From: Tritrichomonas foetus
Lineage: Eukaryota; Parabasalia; Tritrichomonadida; Tritrichomonadidae
NCBI GenBank assembly: GCA_001839685.1
Contig: MLAK01000993.1
Span: 1 to 26,565, forward strand
DNA: 26,565 bases
Direction of reading: 5' to 3'
Below are positions 8,196 to 17,069 of the stretch, piece after piece. The position numbers were made by a program, and so were the translations under genes. The notes under the pieces were generated by a model. The model saw nothing but the letters and a program-made list of their open reading frames with translations. It was not told the DNA's origin and searched no databases. Each line of letters opens with the position of its first letter. The first letter of the stretch is position 1.

Positions 8196-11100
8196 TTATC
8201 TCACAATTTTACTTGTGATCCCCTGTAGAATATCTGGGTCCAATTTTAATGATGTTATAATTATGGCTTTCAATTCAGGTGTGAATTTGTTTGCCGAGTT
8301 CAGTATAGCTTTTCGAGTTTTTTCAAGTCGAAGTTTCGTATAAACTAGACCAACAACATCAACAACAATTTCTTGAAGTTGACGGGGAGAATTTTCATTT
8401 ATGCTTTCAAGGAATCCACATAAAAGAGTAGTAGCAATTGATTCATCACCTTTAATTCGGGTGAAGCTTGGCATGACCATTTGAATGAAACAATCAAGCT
8501 TAATTTGATCGTTTCTGATTAATAATTGACAACTTTGGCAAATTTGTTTAAACACATCAATTCTGCAATTCATTAAAAATAAACGTCCAGCAACTAGTGT
8601 CATATTGTTTATTTTCTTTTCCATGATGATTTGGAAATATCGATATGAAACTTCATTATTCATAGTTGTAGCTAATTTAGAAAGAACTAAACAAGACGTT
8701 TCTCGATTTTTCCATGGTCGATTCATATCATAAATTGGTGAACAAAGTGCATGCGCAATTTCATCATCAGTCATTGGTGAGAGTGATAAAGCACACTGAG
8801 AAAACATTAAAGCATGAATGAATGGCGATTTATATTCTCGATTAATAATTTCAGGATTTTGAATCAATACCATATCTTTTTGTGAAAGCATATCAGCAAT
8901 CCTAAAGATTAAATCATTGCCTTTAATGTAAAGTTCATCAGCACAAGGAAGTTTAGAAACAATGTCATCTAAAATTTGAACCATTCGAGGCTGAAGAGAA
9001 GATCGAAAACGAATAGTAAAATTCGTAATCATGTGGAGTGGAGCAGAATCATTAATTAAGGCTGAACTAATGGCTATGAGTAAATCTTGTGCAAGATCGA
9101 AAAATGTAACAATAAGTAAACGACCAATTAAAGCCAATGCAATTGGTAATGCATAATCAACTGGTCTGACTTCAAATTTAGACTGGCCATCTTCAGAATA
9201 TTGATCTTCAGAAAGCATCTCTTTTAATTTTCCAACAAGTGATGATGCAAATTCATAACCTTGAATCAAATCCATCATTGATAGAATTCGAATAATTGCT
9301 GATGCATCTTCAGGATGAGCTCGAATTAATTTGTTTGTTTCTTTTAATGCATTATGTTCTGACATTTTAGCTATATGCTGCATTATTGAGTTCATAATCC
9401 ATTGTCCACTACCAATAATTGCATGATTTGTGCTTGAATGTGAGAAAGAGTTCGCTGGCTGTATACTTTCGATGATGAACGTCCCTTTGGAAAGCACTTT
9501 TTGTGTAATTCCAAGTTTTTCAATAAAAGAGTATCTTAATTCCATAAGTTTGTCATATTCTTCACATGTTTTGACATTTTGGATTGTTGGAATTGTATCA
9601 ATATATTCCAAAAGTATTAATTGATCAGTTGTTTCTGCTAAATGTTCAATAATTTTATGTGAAATGGTACAATGACCACATTGAAGAAGTTTGGTGATCA
9701 TTAAATGTGCACTCCGCATTGATTCATTATCTTTTGCAACATTGATACAAAATGGAATCAGTTGATCATTTACTTGGTGATGTAAAAGAACAGGTAGTAA
9801 ATGTGCAATTGCACCCCTTAATGTTAAATCAGATAATCTTGGTTGATTTTGTGTGGCATCAAAAAATTTCAAGCCTAATTGTTCAGAAAAACCAACAGAA
9901 AGAATAGCAAAAACAGTTTTTACAAAAGAACAAAAATTCTCTGTAAACATTTTGGTTTCTGCACAATCACCTAAAGTTCTCTGTAATGAAAAAGTTATAC
10001 ATCTTAATAATAAAATACCCATTGCGGAAACATGTAATGGTCCAAGTGGTCTTTCTCGTGCAACACTTAAAACAGCTTTCATTTTATTATAAAGTGTGGC
10101 TGATGACAAATGAATGAAAGACAGAAAATCATTATCATCGGTTTTATTGATAGAATCAGTATCCCCTGATGATAAATTAGAAGAGAGGAAATAATTAGAT
10201 AGAATTGTAGGCATTTTCTCAACAAAAGGACTGAGTGATTTATTTTTTGATAGATCCATCATTACATATTGGGATGGTTTCAATTCAGACGAATGATCCA
10301 GATTTTGTGAGAGCTCTTTGGGAGTTAATAAATTGAAAAGATAAAGATTGACTGGAATATGATTAATAAATGCCAATACACAAAAAGGAGATAAAAATGG
10401 CCGTGATTGTAGAAATTCACATAATGTTTGTCCTTCAATTTCATTAGAAAGTGTAAAAGCATGTATATATAAAAATATAGTAGAAAATGCAAAAACTAAG
10501 TGTTCATGTGTAGCATTGCGTGTTGAATTCAAATCTTGAAGGATTTCAATAATGGCTTTCGTTAAAATCGCTCTAGAATTTCTATGTTCAATTAAAGGCT
10601 TAAAAGCATCTAAAGGAGCATGATTCAAAAGTAATCTCTTGAAATATAAAAGAATTGATTTATGATAAGCAGGATCACTTTCTAGTTCAAGAATCATATT
10701 TGGCAAACCATGGCTATCGTTATTAATATTTGAATTAGTATTATTTCCATTACTGTTGCTTAAGTTTGTGTTATTGCCAATATTATTTGTTTGTTGAAAT
10801 TGAGATGAAATTGAAGATGGATTTATTGAAATTAAGAAATTAGAAGGAAACATTGATAAGTGGTCATATATTGAAAAGGGTTTGACGTATGATCGAAGTC
10901 TGATAATCCGTTTGTTAATTGGCGAATAAAAATCGTAGAGAAGGAAATGAGGTTGATACATTCCCCAGTTTAGATCGAAAATGCCAGTCAAAAGAATCAC
11001 TGGCGGCACTTTCACCGATATTAAACCGAGGAGCTTCATTGCCTGCTGGAATTTCTTTTCATATGATGGATCGCATCTACGAGTCATATTTGATGCTATC

Positions 11101-11252
11101 CATCTGCCTAGAAAGGCGAAAGGTGGAACTAATTCGGGCGCGGAAGATTCTTCTATAGCCGATTGAATTTTTTCGATATTTGAAATATCGTCGTTAAAAA
11201 AATGCGAGATCATTGACAATAAAACATTCGGTGTCGAGAGGATGCGATACAT
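8196..11252 (-). CDS. Large helical (solenoid-like) protein, unrecognised
   Basis: A single uninterrupted frame of 1018 residues; I do not recognise the family. Most of it is rich in short amphipathic, leucine/isoleucine-patterned helices separated by polar turns, as in HEAT/ARM-type alpha-solenoid scaffolds. Residues about 154-182 are an asparagine/serine-rich insert (IGNNTNLSNSNGNNTNSN) splitting an N-terminal module from the main helical body; such inserts are common in trichomonad proteins. No catalytic motif, signal peptide or clear membrane span was seen. Start: the ATG at 11252 follows an initiator TCATTA at 11291-11296. It is divergent from the ankyrin gene, with 183 bp between start codons. 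Size and architecture suggest a subunit of a large nuclear or transport complex, but that is only inference. Confidence 0.8.
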   Translation of the reverse strand: MYRILSTPNVLLSMISHFFNDDISNIEKIQSAIEESSAPELVPPFAFLGRWIASNMTRRCDPSYEKKFQQAMKLLGLISVKVPPVILLTGIFDLNWGMYQPHFLLYDFYSPINKRIIRLRSYVKPFSIYDHLSMFPSNFLISINPSSISSQFQQTNNIGNNTNLSNSNGNNTNSNINNDSHGLPNMILELESDPAYHKSILLYFKRLLLNHAPLDAFKPLIEHRNSRAILTKAIIEILQDLNSTRNATHEHLVFAFSTIFLYIHAFTLSNEIEGQTLCEFLQSRPFLSPFCVLAFINHIPVNLYLFNLLTPKELSQNLDHSSELKPSQYVMMDLSKNKSLSPFVEKMPTILSNYFLSSNLSSGDTDSINKTDDNDFLSFIHLSSATLYNKMKAVLSVARERPLGPLHVSAMGILLLRCITFSLQRTLGDCAETKMFTENFCSFVKTVFAILSVGFSEQLGLKFFDATQNQPRLSDLTLRGAIAHLLPVLLHHQVNDQLIPFCINVAKDNESMRSAHLMITKLLQCGHCTISHKIIEHLAETTDQLILLEYIDTIPTIQNVKTCEEYDKLMELRYSFIEKLGITQKVLSKGTFIIESIQPANSFSHSSTNHAIIGSGQWIMNSIMQHIAKMSEHNALKETNKLIRAHPEDASAIIRILSMMDLIQGYEFASSLVGKLKEMLSEDQYSEDGQSKFEVRPVDYALPIALALIGRLLIVTFFDLAQDLLIAISSALINDSAPLHMITNFTIRFRSSLQPRMVQILDDIVSKLPCADELYIKGNDLIFRIADMLSQKDMVLIQNPEIINREYKSPFIHALMFSQCALSLSPMTDDEIAHALCSPIYDMNRPWKNRETSCLVLSKLATTMNNEVSYRYFQIIMEKKINNMTLVAGRLFLMNCRIDVFKQICQSCQLLIRNDQIKLDCFIQMVMPSFTRIKGDESIATTLLCGFLESINENSPRQLQEIVVDVVGLVYTKLRLEKTRKAILNSANKFTPELKAIIITSLKLDPDILQGITSKIVR

Positions 11253-11290
11253 TTAATATTTCGGGGAAAAAATCTTGGTTTGAGAACGTT

Positions 11291-11296
11291 TAATGA
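11291..11296 (-). promoter_or_regulatory. Initiator (Inr) TCATTA
   Basis: Reads TCATTA on the minus strand, 39-44 nt upstream of the ATG at 11252. With the plus-strand initiator at 11408-11413 it defines a compact divergent promoter of about 110 bp. Confidence 0.5.
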
Positions 11297-11407
11297 CCTG
11301 TCAAAATAATATAGAACTTTTTGAATCGATATATAGCTTCTAATTTTATGGCTATTTATGTTCTCAAAAAACTTTTCTGAATTTTTGCCACTTTTGATAT
11401 CGTTACT

Positions 11408-11413
11408 TCACTA
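11408..11413 (+). promoter_or_regulatory. Initiator (Inr) TCACTA
   Basis: TCACTA ends 22 nt before the ATG at 11436, giving a leader of about 26 nt. It supports ATG 11436 rather than the TTG at 11433 as the start. Confidence 0.55.
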
Positions 11414-11435
11414 AAAGTGACATCTGAGGAAATTG

Positions 11436-13013
11436 ATGGGTTATCACTTTCATTTCCAAGATAAACATATACAGGATTATGATTTATTCATCATAGTAAA
11501 TGACCATGAAGTATCTTGTGTCAAAACTATTGCCCTTGAAATCAGTCAAACTTTGTTTTCTTTTTATGCAGGGCAAGAATTTGATGAAAAACAAAAAGAA
11601 CAATTAACTTTTACATGTGAAATTCCAATTTTTCAGGATAAAGAAGAAAACTATTTAAATACTTTATCAATGCTTCTTTCAGGTCAAGATATTGTTGTTG
11701 TTGATTCTAATTATTGGTTTCTTAAAAGAACTTCCGAAATTTTAGATATTAAAATTTTAAGTGATTTTTTAGCTCAATGTAAATTTGTAGAAAAGGATTT
11801 TGATGATCTAATTCAACTTGAACAGGATATTCTTTCAATCCCAAAAAAATCTATTCAGAGCTGTGTACACTCAATTCTGAACAATTTTGAAACTTTTGGT
11901 CCAAATGTTGTTTTTAATTTACTCATTGATATATGTATTATTAGACCACGATTAATTCATGAAGTTACTGAATTAACAGAACTTTTATGTCAGTCAGAAT
12001 CATTTAATGAATTATTTCAGACATTTCTTCTGGTTGAATTAAAGAAAATTTTTATTTTATATGGAGATTTAGCAAAATTAGAAATCATATGTTTTTTTGC
12101 AACCAAATTTCTTCACAAATTCGATATAATTAAATATCAAATCTTAAAAATAATTTCTTTTTATTATCGTTGTAAAGTTAATATTCCATTCTTTTATAGA
12201 TTGTGTCAAATTCATTTAATTGAAAATCTTGAATATTCAAATTCTGATAAAGATTATTTCCCCAATGAAATTACATTTGCAATTTACACAGATAATATCG
12301 ATCTTCTTCAGTTTTATTCATGTCAAACTTCATTTGATATCAATAAAAAAATTCCTGAACACTACCATTCCTTAAGTCATGTTGTAAATAACGAATGCTC
12401 TTATCTTGAATTTGCGGCATTTTATTCATCAGTAAAATGTTTTAAATTTTTATTAATTAATCATGCAACGATATCCGAAAAATTACCAAAATTTGCAGTT
12501 GCTGGTGGAAATCCAGAAATTATTCATCTATGTGAGCAAAATAATTTATCATTTAATGATACAATTGATGTTGCGATTGCTTATAATCATCCAGATCTAA
12601 TTGAGTGGCTAATCGAAACAAAGAATATTACGGTAAAACCAGATGAAATATTCAATATTTGTATAAGGTTCTCTAATTTTTCTATATTTGATTATTTTAT
12701 GAAAGAAATAAAACTTAGTGTGAAAAATGTTTTAATGGTATTAGCTGAAAGAGGAAATTTAATTCTTGGACAAATTATAAAAAAATATTTTTATAGCCAA
12801 TTTCTACAAGAATTAAATGGAAATACAAATGATAAAAATCTAATTACACCTTTACATATCGCATGTGAAAATGGAAATACTGAATTTGTTAAATTTTTGT
12901 TAATGGAACCAACTGTAGATATTTATGCAACAACTCCATCACTAATCACTGTTTTTTTAATTTATCTTAATGGAGTTTTTATTTTTATTCACAGAATTAT
13001 TTCTAATTTTTAA
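11436..13013 (+). CDS. Ankyrin-repeat protein, N-terminal part
   Basis: A 525-residue open frame of the trichomonad ankyrin type. It has an N-terminal region typical of the family (residues about 1-250, beginning with a strand around DLFIIVNDHEVSC), a degenerate ankyrin-like middle, and one clear repeat near the end: LITPLHIACENGNTEFVKFLL (about residues 468-488). These proteins are presumed protein-interaction scaffolds; no enzyme motif is present. After VDIYATTPSL the frame runs into F/I/L-rich sequence and ends at TAA (13011-13013), directly followed by TAG. Ankyrin sequence resumes in the same frame at about 13128. The gene is therefore probably one unit with the next entry, broken by an insert of about 190 bp. 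ATG 11436 is chosen because it is the first ATG and follows an initiator. Confidence 0.7.
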   Translation: MGYHFHFQDKHIQDYDLFIIVNDHEVSCVKTIALEISQTLFSFYAGQEFDEKQKEQLTFTCEIPIFQDKEENYLNTLSMLLSGQDIVVVDSNYWFLKRTSEILDIKILSDFLAQCKFVEKDFDDLIQLEQDILSIPKKSIQSCVHSILNNFETFGPNVVFNLLIDICIIRPRLIHEVTELTELLCQSESFNELFQTFLLVELKKIFILYGDLAKLEIICFFATKFLHKFDIIKYQILKIISFYYRCKVNIPFFYRLCQIHLIENLEYSNSDKDYFPNEITFAIYTDNIDLLQFYSCQTSFDINKKIPEHYHSLSHVVNNECSYLEFAAFYSSVKCFKFLLINHATISEKLPKFAVAGGNPEIIHLCEQNNLSFNDTIDVAIAYNHPDLIEWLIETKNITVKPDEIFNICIRFSNFSIFDYFMKEIKLSVKNVLMVLAERGNLILGQIIKKYFYSQFLQELNGNTNDKNLITPLHIACENGNTEFVKFLLMEPTVDIYATTPSLITVFLIYLNGVFIFIHRIISNF

Positions 13014-13127
13014 TAGTGTTTTATTATTATTTTGAATATTGTTATTTTAAATTTTTTCTACTGTTTCTTTCTTTTATTTCTAGAGGCGTTTCCCACTCTT
13101 ATATGGTGTTCTTTAAAAGCTTTCTCA
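12940..13127 (+). other. T-rich interruption between ankyrin repeats
   Basis: About 190 bp of T-rich sequence splits two ankyrin repeats at the hairpin loop between them. Flanking repeats remain in the same frame, so the net added length is a multiple of three, yet the insert holds TAA and TAG (13011-13016). It ends in a pyrimidine tract and TTATTTCTAG (to 13083), which resembles a 3' splice site, but no trichomonad donor (GTATGT-like) or ACTAACACACAG acceptor is present, and the available GT donors are in a different phase from that acceptor. Intron, insertion and pseudogenisation all remain open; insertion is favoured. Confidence 0.45.
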
Positions 13128-14234
13128 ATGACTTCGCTTCATTTTGCTTGTAATATGGGATTTTTGGACATTGTTCAAATTCTACTTGAAGTTGCACCTG
13201 ATTTAATAAATAAAATAAATAATGAAAAACTAACACCGATACATGTTGCTTGTCATAATGGTCATTATAAAATTGTAAAGTATATTTTCCAAAAGTATGA
13301 TTTTACCAGTCAAATAAAGAGAATACTTGACTCATCTGTTCATGAAAATATCAATCATTCTACTCTTTCAAATACGGATAAAAGTCAATATTCAGATATT
13401 ATTTTACCCGACATGAAAAATATGAGTATTTTTTATGATGATAAAAGCACTCTTAAAGATAATAAAAAGAATGAAGATGTTAAAAAATTAATGACTTTGC
13501 TCTTCATCACTCTAAATAATGGAAATCTTCGACTTTCAAAATATTTCATTAATTATTTTTTGAAAGAATGTAAGATTAAAAAGAAATATTTTTATTCCAT
13601 CTTATTTAAATCTTGTTATAGCGGGAATTTGCATGTTGTGAAATATATTCTTAAACAAAATATCTGTGATATTAATTGGCGTGATAATCCTGATAAATCC
13701 ACAGCTTTATTTGTAAGTTGTTACGGAATGTTTCCTGACATAGTGCATATTCTATTAAAGCAAAAATCTATAAATGTTAATGCCAAAGGGAAATTTTCTA
13801 TGAAAAAACTGACGCCTCTTCAACTCTCTCTTCAATTAGAATTCTTTGAAATAGCTAAGAAATTAATATCACACAAAAACATTAAAATTAATAAAAGAGA
13901 TGAATATGGTGATACTGCTCTTCATTATGCCATCATTGCTGAAAAAGTGGAAATTGTTTCAATGATTTTGCGTCACCCAAATATTAAAATTAATCGACGA
14001 AATAATCGCAAAATTATTTTCTATATTTTTGAAACCCCACTTCATATTGCATGTCATGTTGGAGATAAGGAAATTGTTACTTTATTGTTAGAAAATATCA
14101 ATATCAAAACTAATGTTGTAGATATTTTACTTTTCGCTTTTGCGAATGATTTTTCTTTATTTTCATGGTTTACACCAATTCAGCACACCAATAGAAATGA
14201 TATTATTGATTTAATAAATAATTACACTCAATGA
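13128..14234 (+). CDS. Ankyrin-repeat protein, C-terminal part (broken gene)
   Basis: About 368 residues from the first ATG; the frame is open from 13017 without an earlier ATG. It has at least six ankyrin repeats: MTSLHFACNMGFLDIVQILL, LTPIHVACHNGHYKIVKYIF, STALFVSCYGMFPDIVHILL, LTPLQLSLQLEFFEIAKKLI, DTALHYAIIAEKVEIVSMIL and ETPLHIACHVGDKEIVTLLL. A polar non-repeat stretch lies after the second. It has no initiator or start region of its own, so it is read as the continuation of the preceding open frame rather than a separate gene. Several repeat junctions carry extra F/I-rich residues (KIIFYIF; ILLFAFANDFSLFS). The frame ends at TGA (14232-14234), but the same frame continues ankyrin-like (NGSFQEIIKFLE) to a TAA at 14304-14306, suggesting a nonsense change near the end. 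Confidence 0.6.
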   Translation: MTSLHFACNMGFLDIVQILLEVAPDLINKINNEKLTPIHVACHNGHYKIVKYIFQKYDFTSQIKRILDSSVHENINHSTLSNTDKSQYSDIILPDMKNMSIFYDDKSTLKDNKKNEDVKKLMTLLFITLNNGNLRLSKYFINYFLKECKIKKKYFYSILFKSCYSGNLHVVKYILKQNICDINWRDNPDKSTALFVSCYGMFPDIVHILLKQKSINVNAKGKFSMKKLTPLQLSLQLEFFEIAKKLISHKNIKINKRDEYGDTALHYAIIAEKVEIVSMILRHPNIKINRRNNRKIIFYIFETPLHIACHVGDKEIVTLLLENINIKTNVVDILLFAFANDFSLFSWFTPIQHTNRNDIIDLINNYTQ

Positions 14235-14306
14235 GAGAATGGATCTTTTCAAGAAATAATTAAATTTTTAGAAAATCAACAAAATCTCTCACCAAGCCAA
14301 GTGTAA

Positions 14307-14673
14307 TTCATTCATATATATTGGCGAATTCGCAAATTTTGAATCATAGCAATTCGGGCAATTAAGCGTCAAGCGTTGATCATATCTTCAAAATTATCCA
14401 AAGCAAGTTAATGTCCCCGGTAATAAATACTTTATTCACAAAAAATACATGAAAAAATGTAAAAAATTAGTGAATTTCATAGTTTTTTTGAGTAAAATGA
14501 ATTTCTTGCATTTTCATTAATTGGCAACTTATTTAGAGAAATGCTCACTTTTTTAGATAATTAATCTTGATTCATTGTCAAAAAAAGACTTCGAACTTAT
14601 TTCAAATTTTTCTTCAATTATATTGAAAACATAGAAAGAATTGTGAGTATGAATTTGATGTCGATTTAAATAT
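14307..14673. other. Spacer, nothing recognised
   Basis: AT-rich sequence between the ankyrin gene and a minus-strand relic. No frame or strong repeat was seen. Confidence 0.5.
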
Positions 14674-15460
14674 TCAAAGGCGGATTTGGACAATGAAAGT
14701 ATGAATAACATTGGTTTTCATTGCCTTTTCTAATTCAACTTTAGGATATTTATCAAATGAAGAACCATCATCATAATTAGCGATTGTTCCATTTAGATTC
14801 AATTCAACTTGAAGATGGATTCTTTCGACTGTTAAAGAAGTTATTTTACTGGATAATTCAAATGGAATATAGGCATTCTATATCATGATATTTGTTGAAC
14901 CTTGAATTGATCCATGTTCTAAGATAAAATGCTCAACTAAAATTTCACTTCTGCTAACATGTATATATGATGTAATCAGCTGTATAAATTGTTGTAAATT
15001 GGTCCTCTTTCACAACACCAAAGGCATCATAAATTCTTTCCACTGAACCTTCGAAAATATTTTTATCATTATCATCATATAACAAAGATCTTTCCTCATG
15101 GTGCTGAAATTATAAACAATAATACAAAGAACATCATAAAATGTGAAACGATCAAATAATGGGAACTCAGTAATCTTTCATATGTCGAAGGCAACAGTAT
15201 CTAAACACATTTCTGAACTGTTCAGAAATGTGAGAATCATTAAAAAAAAATGTGAATTCCAAAATTTTTAAATCTGATTCCAACAAGATAAATGAAAGAG
15301 TGTTGTTGAGAAAATAATCATATTTCATAGGATACAATATCGTTTTACTATAAACATGAACAATTCCATAATACTCTATTATTAATTAAAACGGTCAAGT
15401 CATCAATATTGAAAAACAGAGATTACATGCATTAGGAGCATCAGTATAAGGTAACAAAAA
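14674..15460 (-). pseudogene. Decayed gene, family not recognised
   Basis: Protein-like minus-strand sequence is spread over successive frames with breaks. 15325-15167 includes SEQFRNVFRYCCLRHMKDY and ends at TGA. About 15109-14954 includes VERIYDAFGVVKEDQFTTIY and ends at TAG. After a one-base shift at about 14957 the sequence continues (SEILVEHFILEHGSIQGS) through an in-frame TAG (14878-14880) to NLNGTIANYDDGSSFDKY, ending in TGA at 14674-14676. Further coding-like sequence reaches about 15460. The recovered pieces are strand-rich with one amphipathic helix, vaguely like a PH-type fold, but I cannot name a family. At least two shifts and two internal stops argue for a genuine pseudogene rather than a single sequencing error. 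It sits just downstream of the TTLL gene on the same strand. Confidence 0.5.
15206..15232. repeat. Near-perfect 27-bp palindrome
   Basis: CACATTTCTGAAC (15206-15218) and GTTCAGAAATGTG (15220-15232) are exact reverse complements separated by one base. It lies inside the decayed gene, overlapping the stretch that reads HISEQFRNVF. Confidence 0.65.
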
Positions 15461-15516
15461 TAAAATATGATTAAAATAACGTAAAATGGAAATACTCAAT
15501 ATAAAATATAGTCACA

Positions 15517-16872
15517 TCACACTGGATACAAATGATTTCGTTGTAATAGTGGTAATCTCGATAAAACTCCTTCACTTTTCCTCACAGGTAAACTACAACG
15601 TGATTGCTCCACTATTCGAGGAAGTTGATAATCACTCCGAATTTCTGCAGGCAAATCTTCCGAAGTTTTCAAAACTTCGTTCCATTCTGCAGCTCTTTTT
15701 TCATCTTTAGTTGGAAAAATTTTCACGAAATCTGATTTTTGAACAGCTTCTTTCCTTCTTTTCTTAACTGTTTTCAAAACAGACAAATTTTTAGAAATAT
15801 ATCTCTTAAATCCATTAATTGTAAATGGTTTGTCTCTTGCTCGAATAACACTTTCCAATTCAGAATAGGGTTGAACAGCAATTGACATTAAATCTTTTAG
15901 CATTTTGATTTTTAATGCTTTTTCATACTCGGTATCATATTCTAAACTAGGTCTAAAATTCACTTCAAGAACCCATGGTTTCAGATTTTGGTCGATTAAA
16001 ACATCAAATCCTAAAAGTTGAAAAGATCGAGGAAATCCAGAATTAACCATTTTACAGTTGACTCCAAAATTAACAATACCGGTTGATGATAAAACCGTTA
16101 ACCCAATAGCTTCATCTATATCATTCCATAATTTTTCTGTATCAATTTTATGTTTTTTCAATTGACCAAATACGCTCTTAATTGTCTTTGTGCAAGTGTT
16201 TATATTTGCAAGTGGATTTTTTCGATTAACTGCAGTGTTTGTGAGCTGACTATAAGTCGTATTTTCATTTGCAGGTGAAGAGCAAAATCTGGCAATTCCG
16301 TCACGATAGACATAAATTTTGGGGACTTTTGATGCAATAACTAAAACATAAACTCTGAGGTCAAATTTATATCCATCAATCAGCATACTTTCAATATACT
16401 CTTGTGCTATTGCTAAATGTGAAGTCATGGTATATGGAGTGCCTGGTGGAATTATGACGATACCGGATCCAAGCGCTCCACCGTCTGGTTTCACAATATA
16501 TGTTTTTTTCGTTCTGGCCAAAGTTTTAGCGAATTGGTTTTTCTGTAAAGGCAAAATAAAACTTCGCGGAAGAAATTTGAATAAGTCTGGGTAAAAAATA
16601 TTGATTCGTTGTATGCATCGAACAAAAGACGCCTTTCTGCAAATAACATTAATTTGTGGAATTCTGTTTATTATTTGCCATGGCATCAATCTGGAAAAGT
16701 AATCTTGATCTTTAATTGTGTCATACCAAACCAATATCGAGTTATCGTCTTCTTCTAAAATATCGATTCCAAGTTCGTTCATTGCTATTTTTGATGTTTC
16801 GAAAAAAACTCTTCCATACGACTCGGAAATTGTAACTGGTTTCATGATCAACTCCGAGTTTTTGGGTTTCAT
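15517..16872 (-). CDS. Tubulin-tyrosine-ligase-like (TTLL) enzyme
   Basis: A TTLL-family ATP-grasp ligase of 451 residues from the ATG at 16872. Family members add glutamate, glycine or tyrosine to tubulin tails (or other proteins), which here would act on flagellar and cytoskeletal microtubules. Visible motifs: ATP-binding loop KPDGGALGSGI (about 128-138), QEYI, DGYKFDLRVYVLV (166-178), LTNTAVN (210-216), LLGFDVLID (286-294) and the metal-binding/catalytic LEVNFRPSL (302-310). The set is complete, so activity is likely; the exact modification cannot be told from sequence. The C-terminal tail of about 130 residues is basic and may bind microtubules. The open frame reaches 16965 through a TTG, with no ATG above 16872. 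A different frame upstream carries an ATG with an adjacent initiator, so the N terminus may be longer (see next entry). The 3' end faces the decayed gene. Confidence 0.85.
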   Translation of the reverse strand: MKPKNSELIMKPVTISESYGRVFFETSKIAMNELGIDILEEDDNSILVWYDTIKDQDYFSRLMPWQIINRIPQINVICRKASFVRCIQRINIFYPDLFKFLPRSFILPLQKNQFAKTLARTKKTYIVKPDGGALGSGIVIIPPGTPYTMTSHLAIAQEYIESMLIDGYKFDLRVYVLVIASKVPKIYVYRDGIARFCSSPANENTTYSQLTNTAVNRKNPLANINTCTKTIKSVFGQLKKHKIDTEKLWNDIDEAIGLTVLSSTGIVNFGVNCKMVNSGFPRSFQLLGFDVLIDQNLKPWVLEVNFRPSLEYDTEYEKALKIKMLKDLMSIAVQPYSELESVIRARDKPFTINGFKRYISKNLSVLKTVKKRRKEAVQKSDFVKIFPTKDEKRAAEWNEVLKTSEDLPAEIRSDYQLPRIVEQSRCSLPVRKSEGVLSRLPLLQRNHLYPV

Positions 16873-16890
16873 TCGTGGATAACGTTTTTT

Positions 16891-17068
16891 CTTACAAAAA
16901 GTTCTCTGTTGACGATTTTCGAATTTGAATTTTTCCCAGAAATAACTTTGAAATGAGATAACCAATTATACTTTGAAAAATTGGTAATATGATTCTAAAC
17001 GGTCGCTTTCCCAGTATTGAAGCAAAATCCACAGACTCAATAAGTTTGTTTTCTTCTTTACCTTTCAT
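16891..17068 (-). CDS. Short ORF overlapping the TTLL 5' end (possible first segment)
   Basis: A 58-codon frame starts at ATG 17068 and ends at a TAA inside the open frame of the TTLL gene. An initiator TCATTA abuts it (17070-17075), the best promoter match near this gene. The peptide includes KLIESVDFASILGKRPF and RIILPIFQSII, which look like real coding. The TTLL frame is shifted by one base relative to it. It may be the true N terminus of the TTLL gene, separated by a one-base indel (mutation or sequence error) or by an unrecognised short intron, or an upstream ORF controlling the main one. No consistent GT-AG pair restoring frame was found by eye. Confidence 0.35.
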
Positions 17069-17069
17069 C

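Noticed and set aside
12953..13083. Simple GT-AG intron from ACT|GTTTTT to TTATTTCTAG in the ankyrin gene
   Set aside because: Donor and acceptor phases disagree and the join meets a stop; trichomonad splice motifs are absent.
17015..17068. Short intron linking ATG 17068 to the TTLL frame
   Set aside because: A 26-nt GT...CAAAG stretch near 16970 looked tempting, but removing it gives the wrong frame; no other pair worked by eye.
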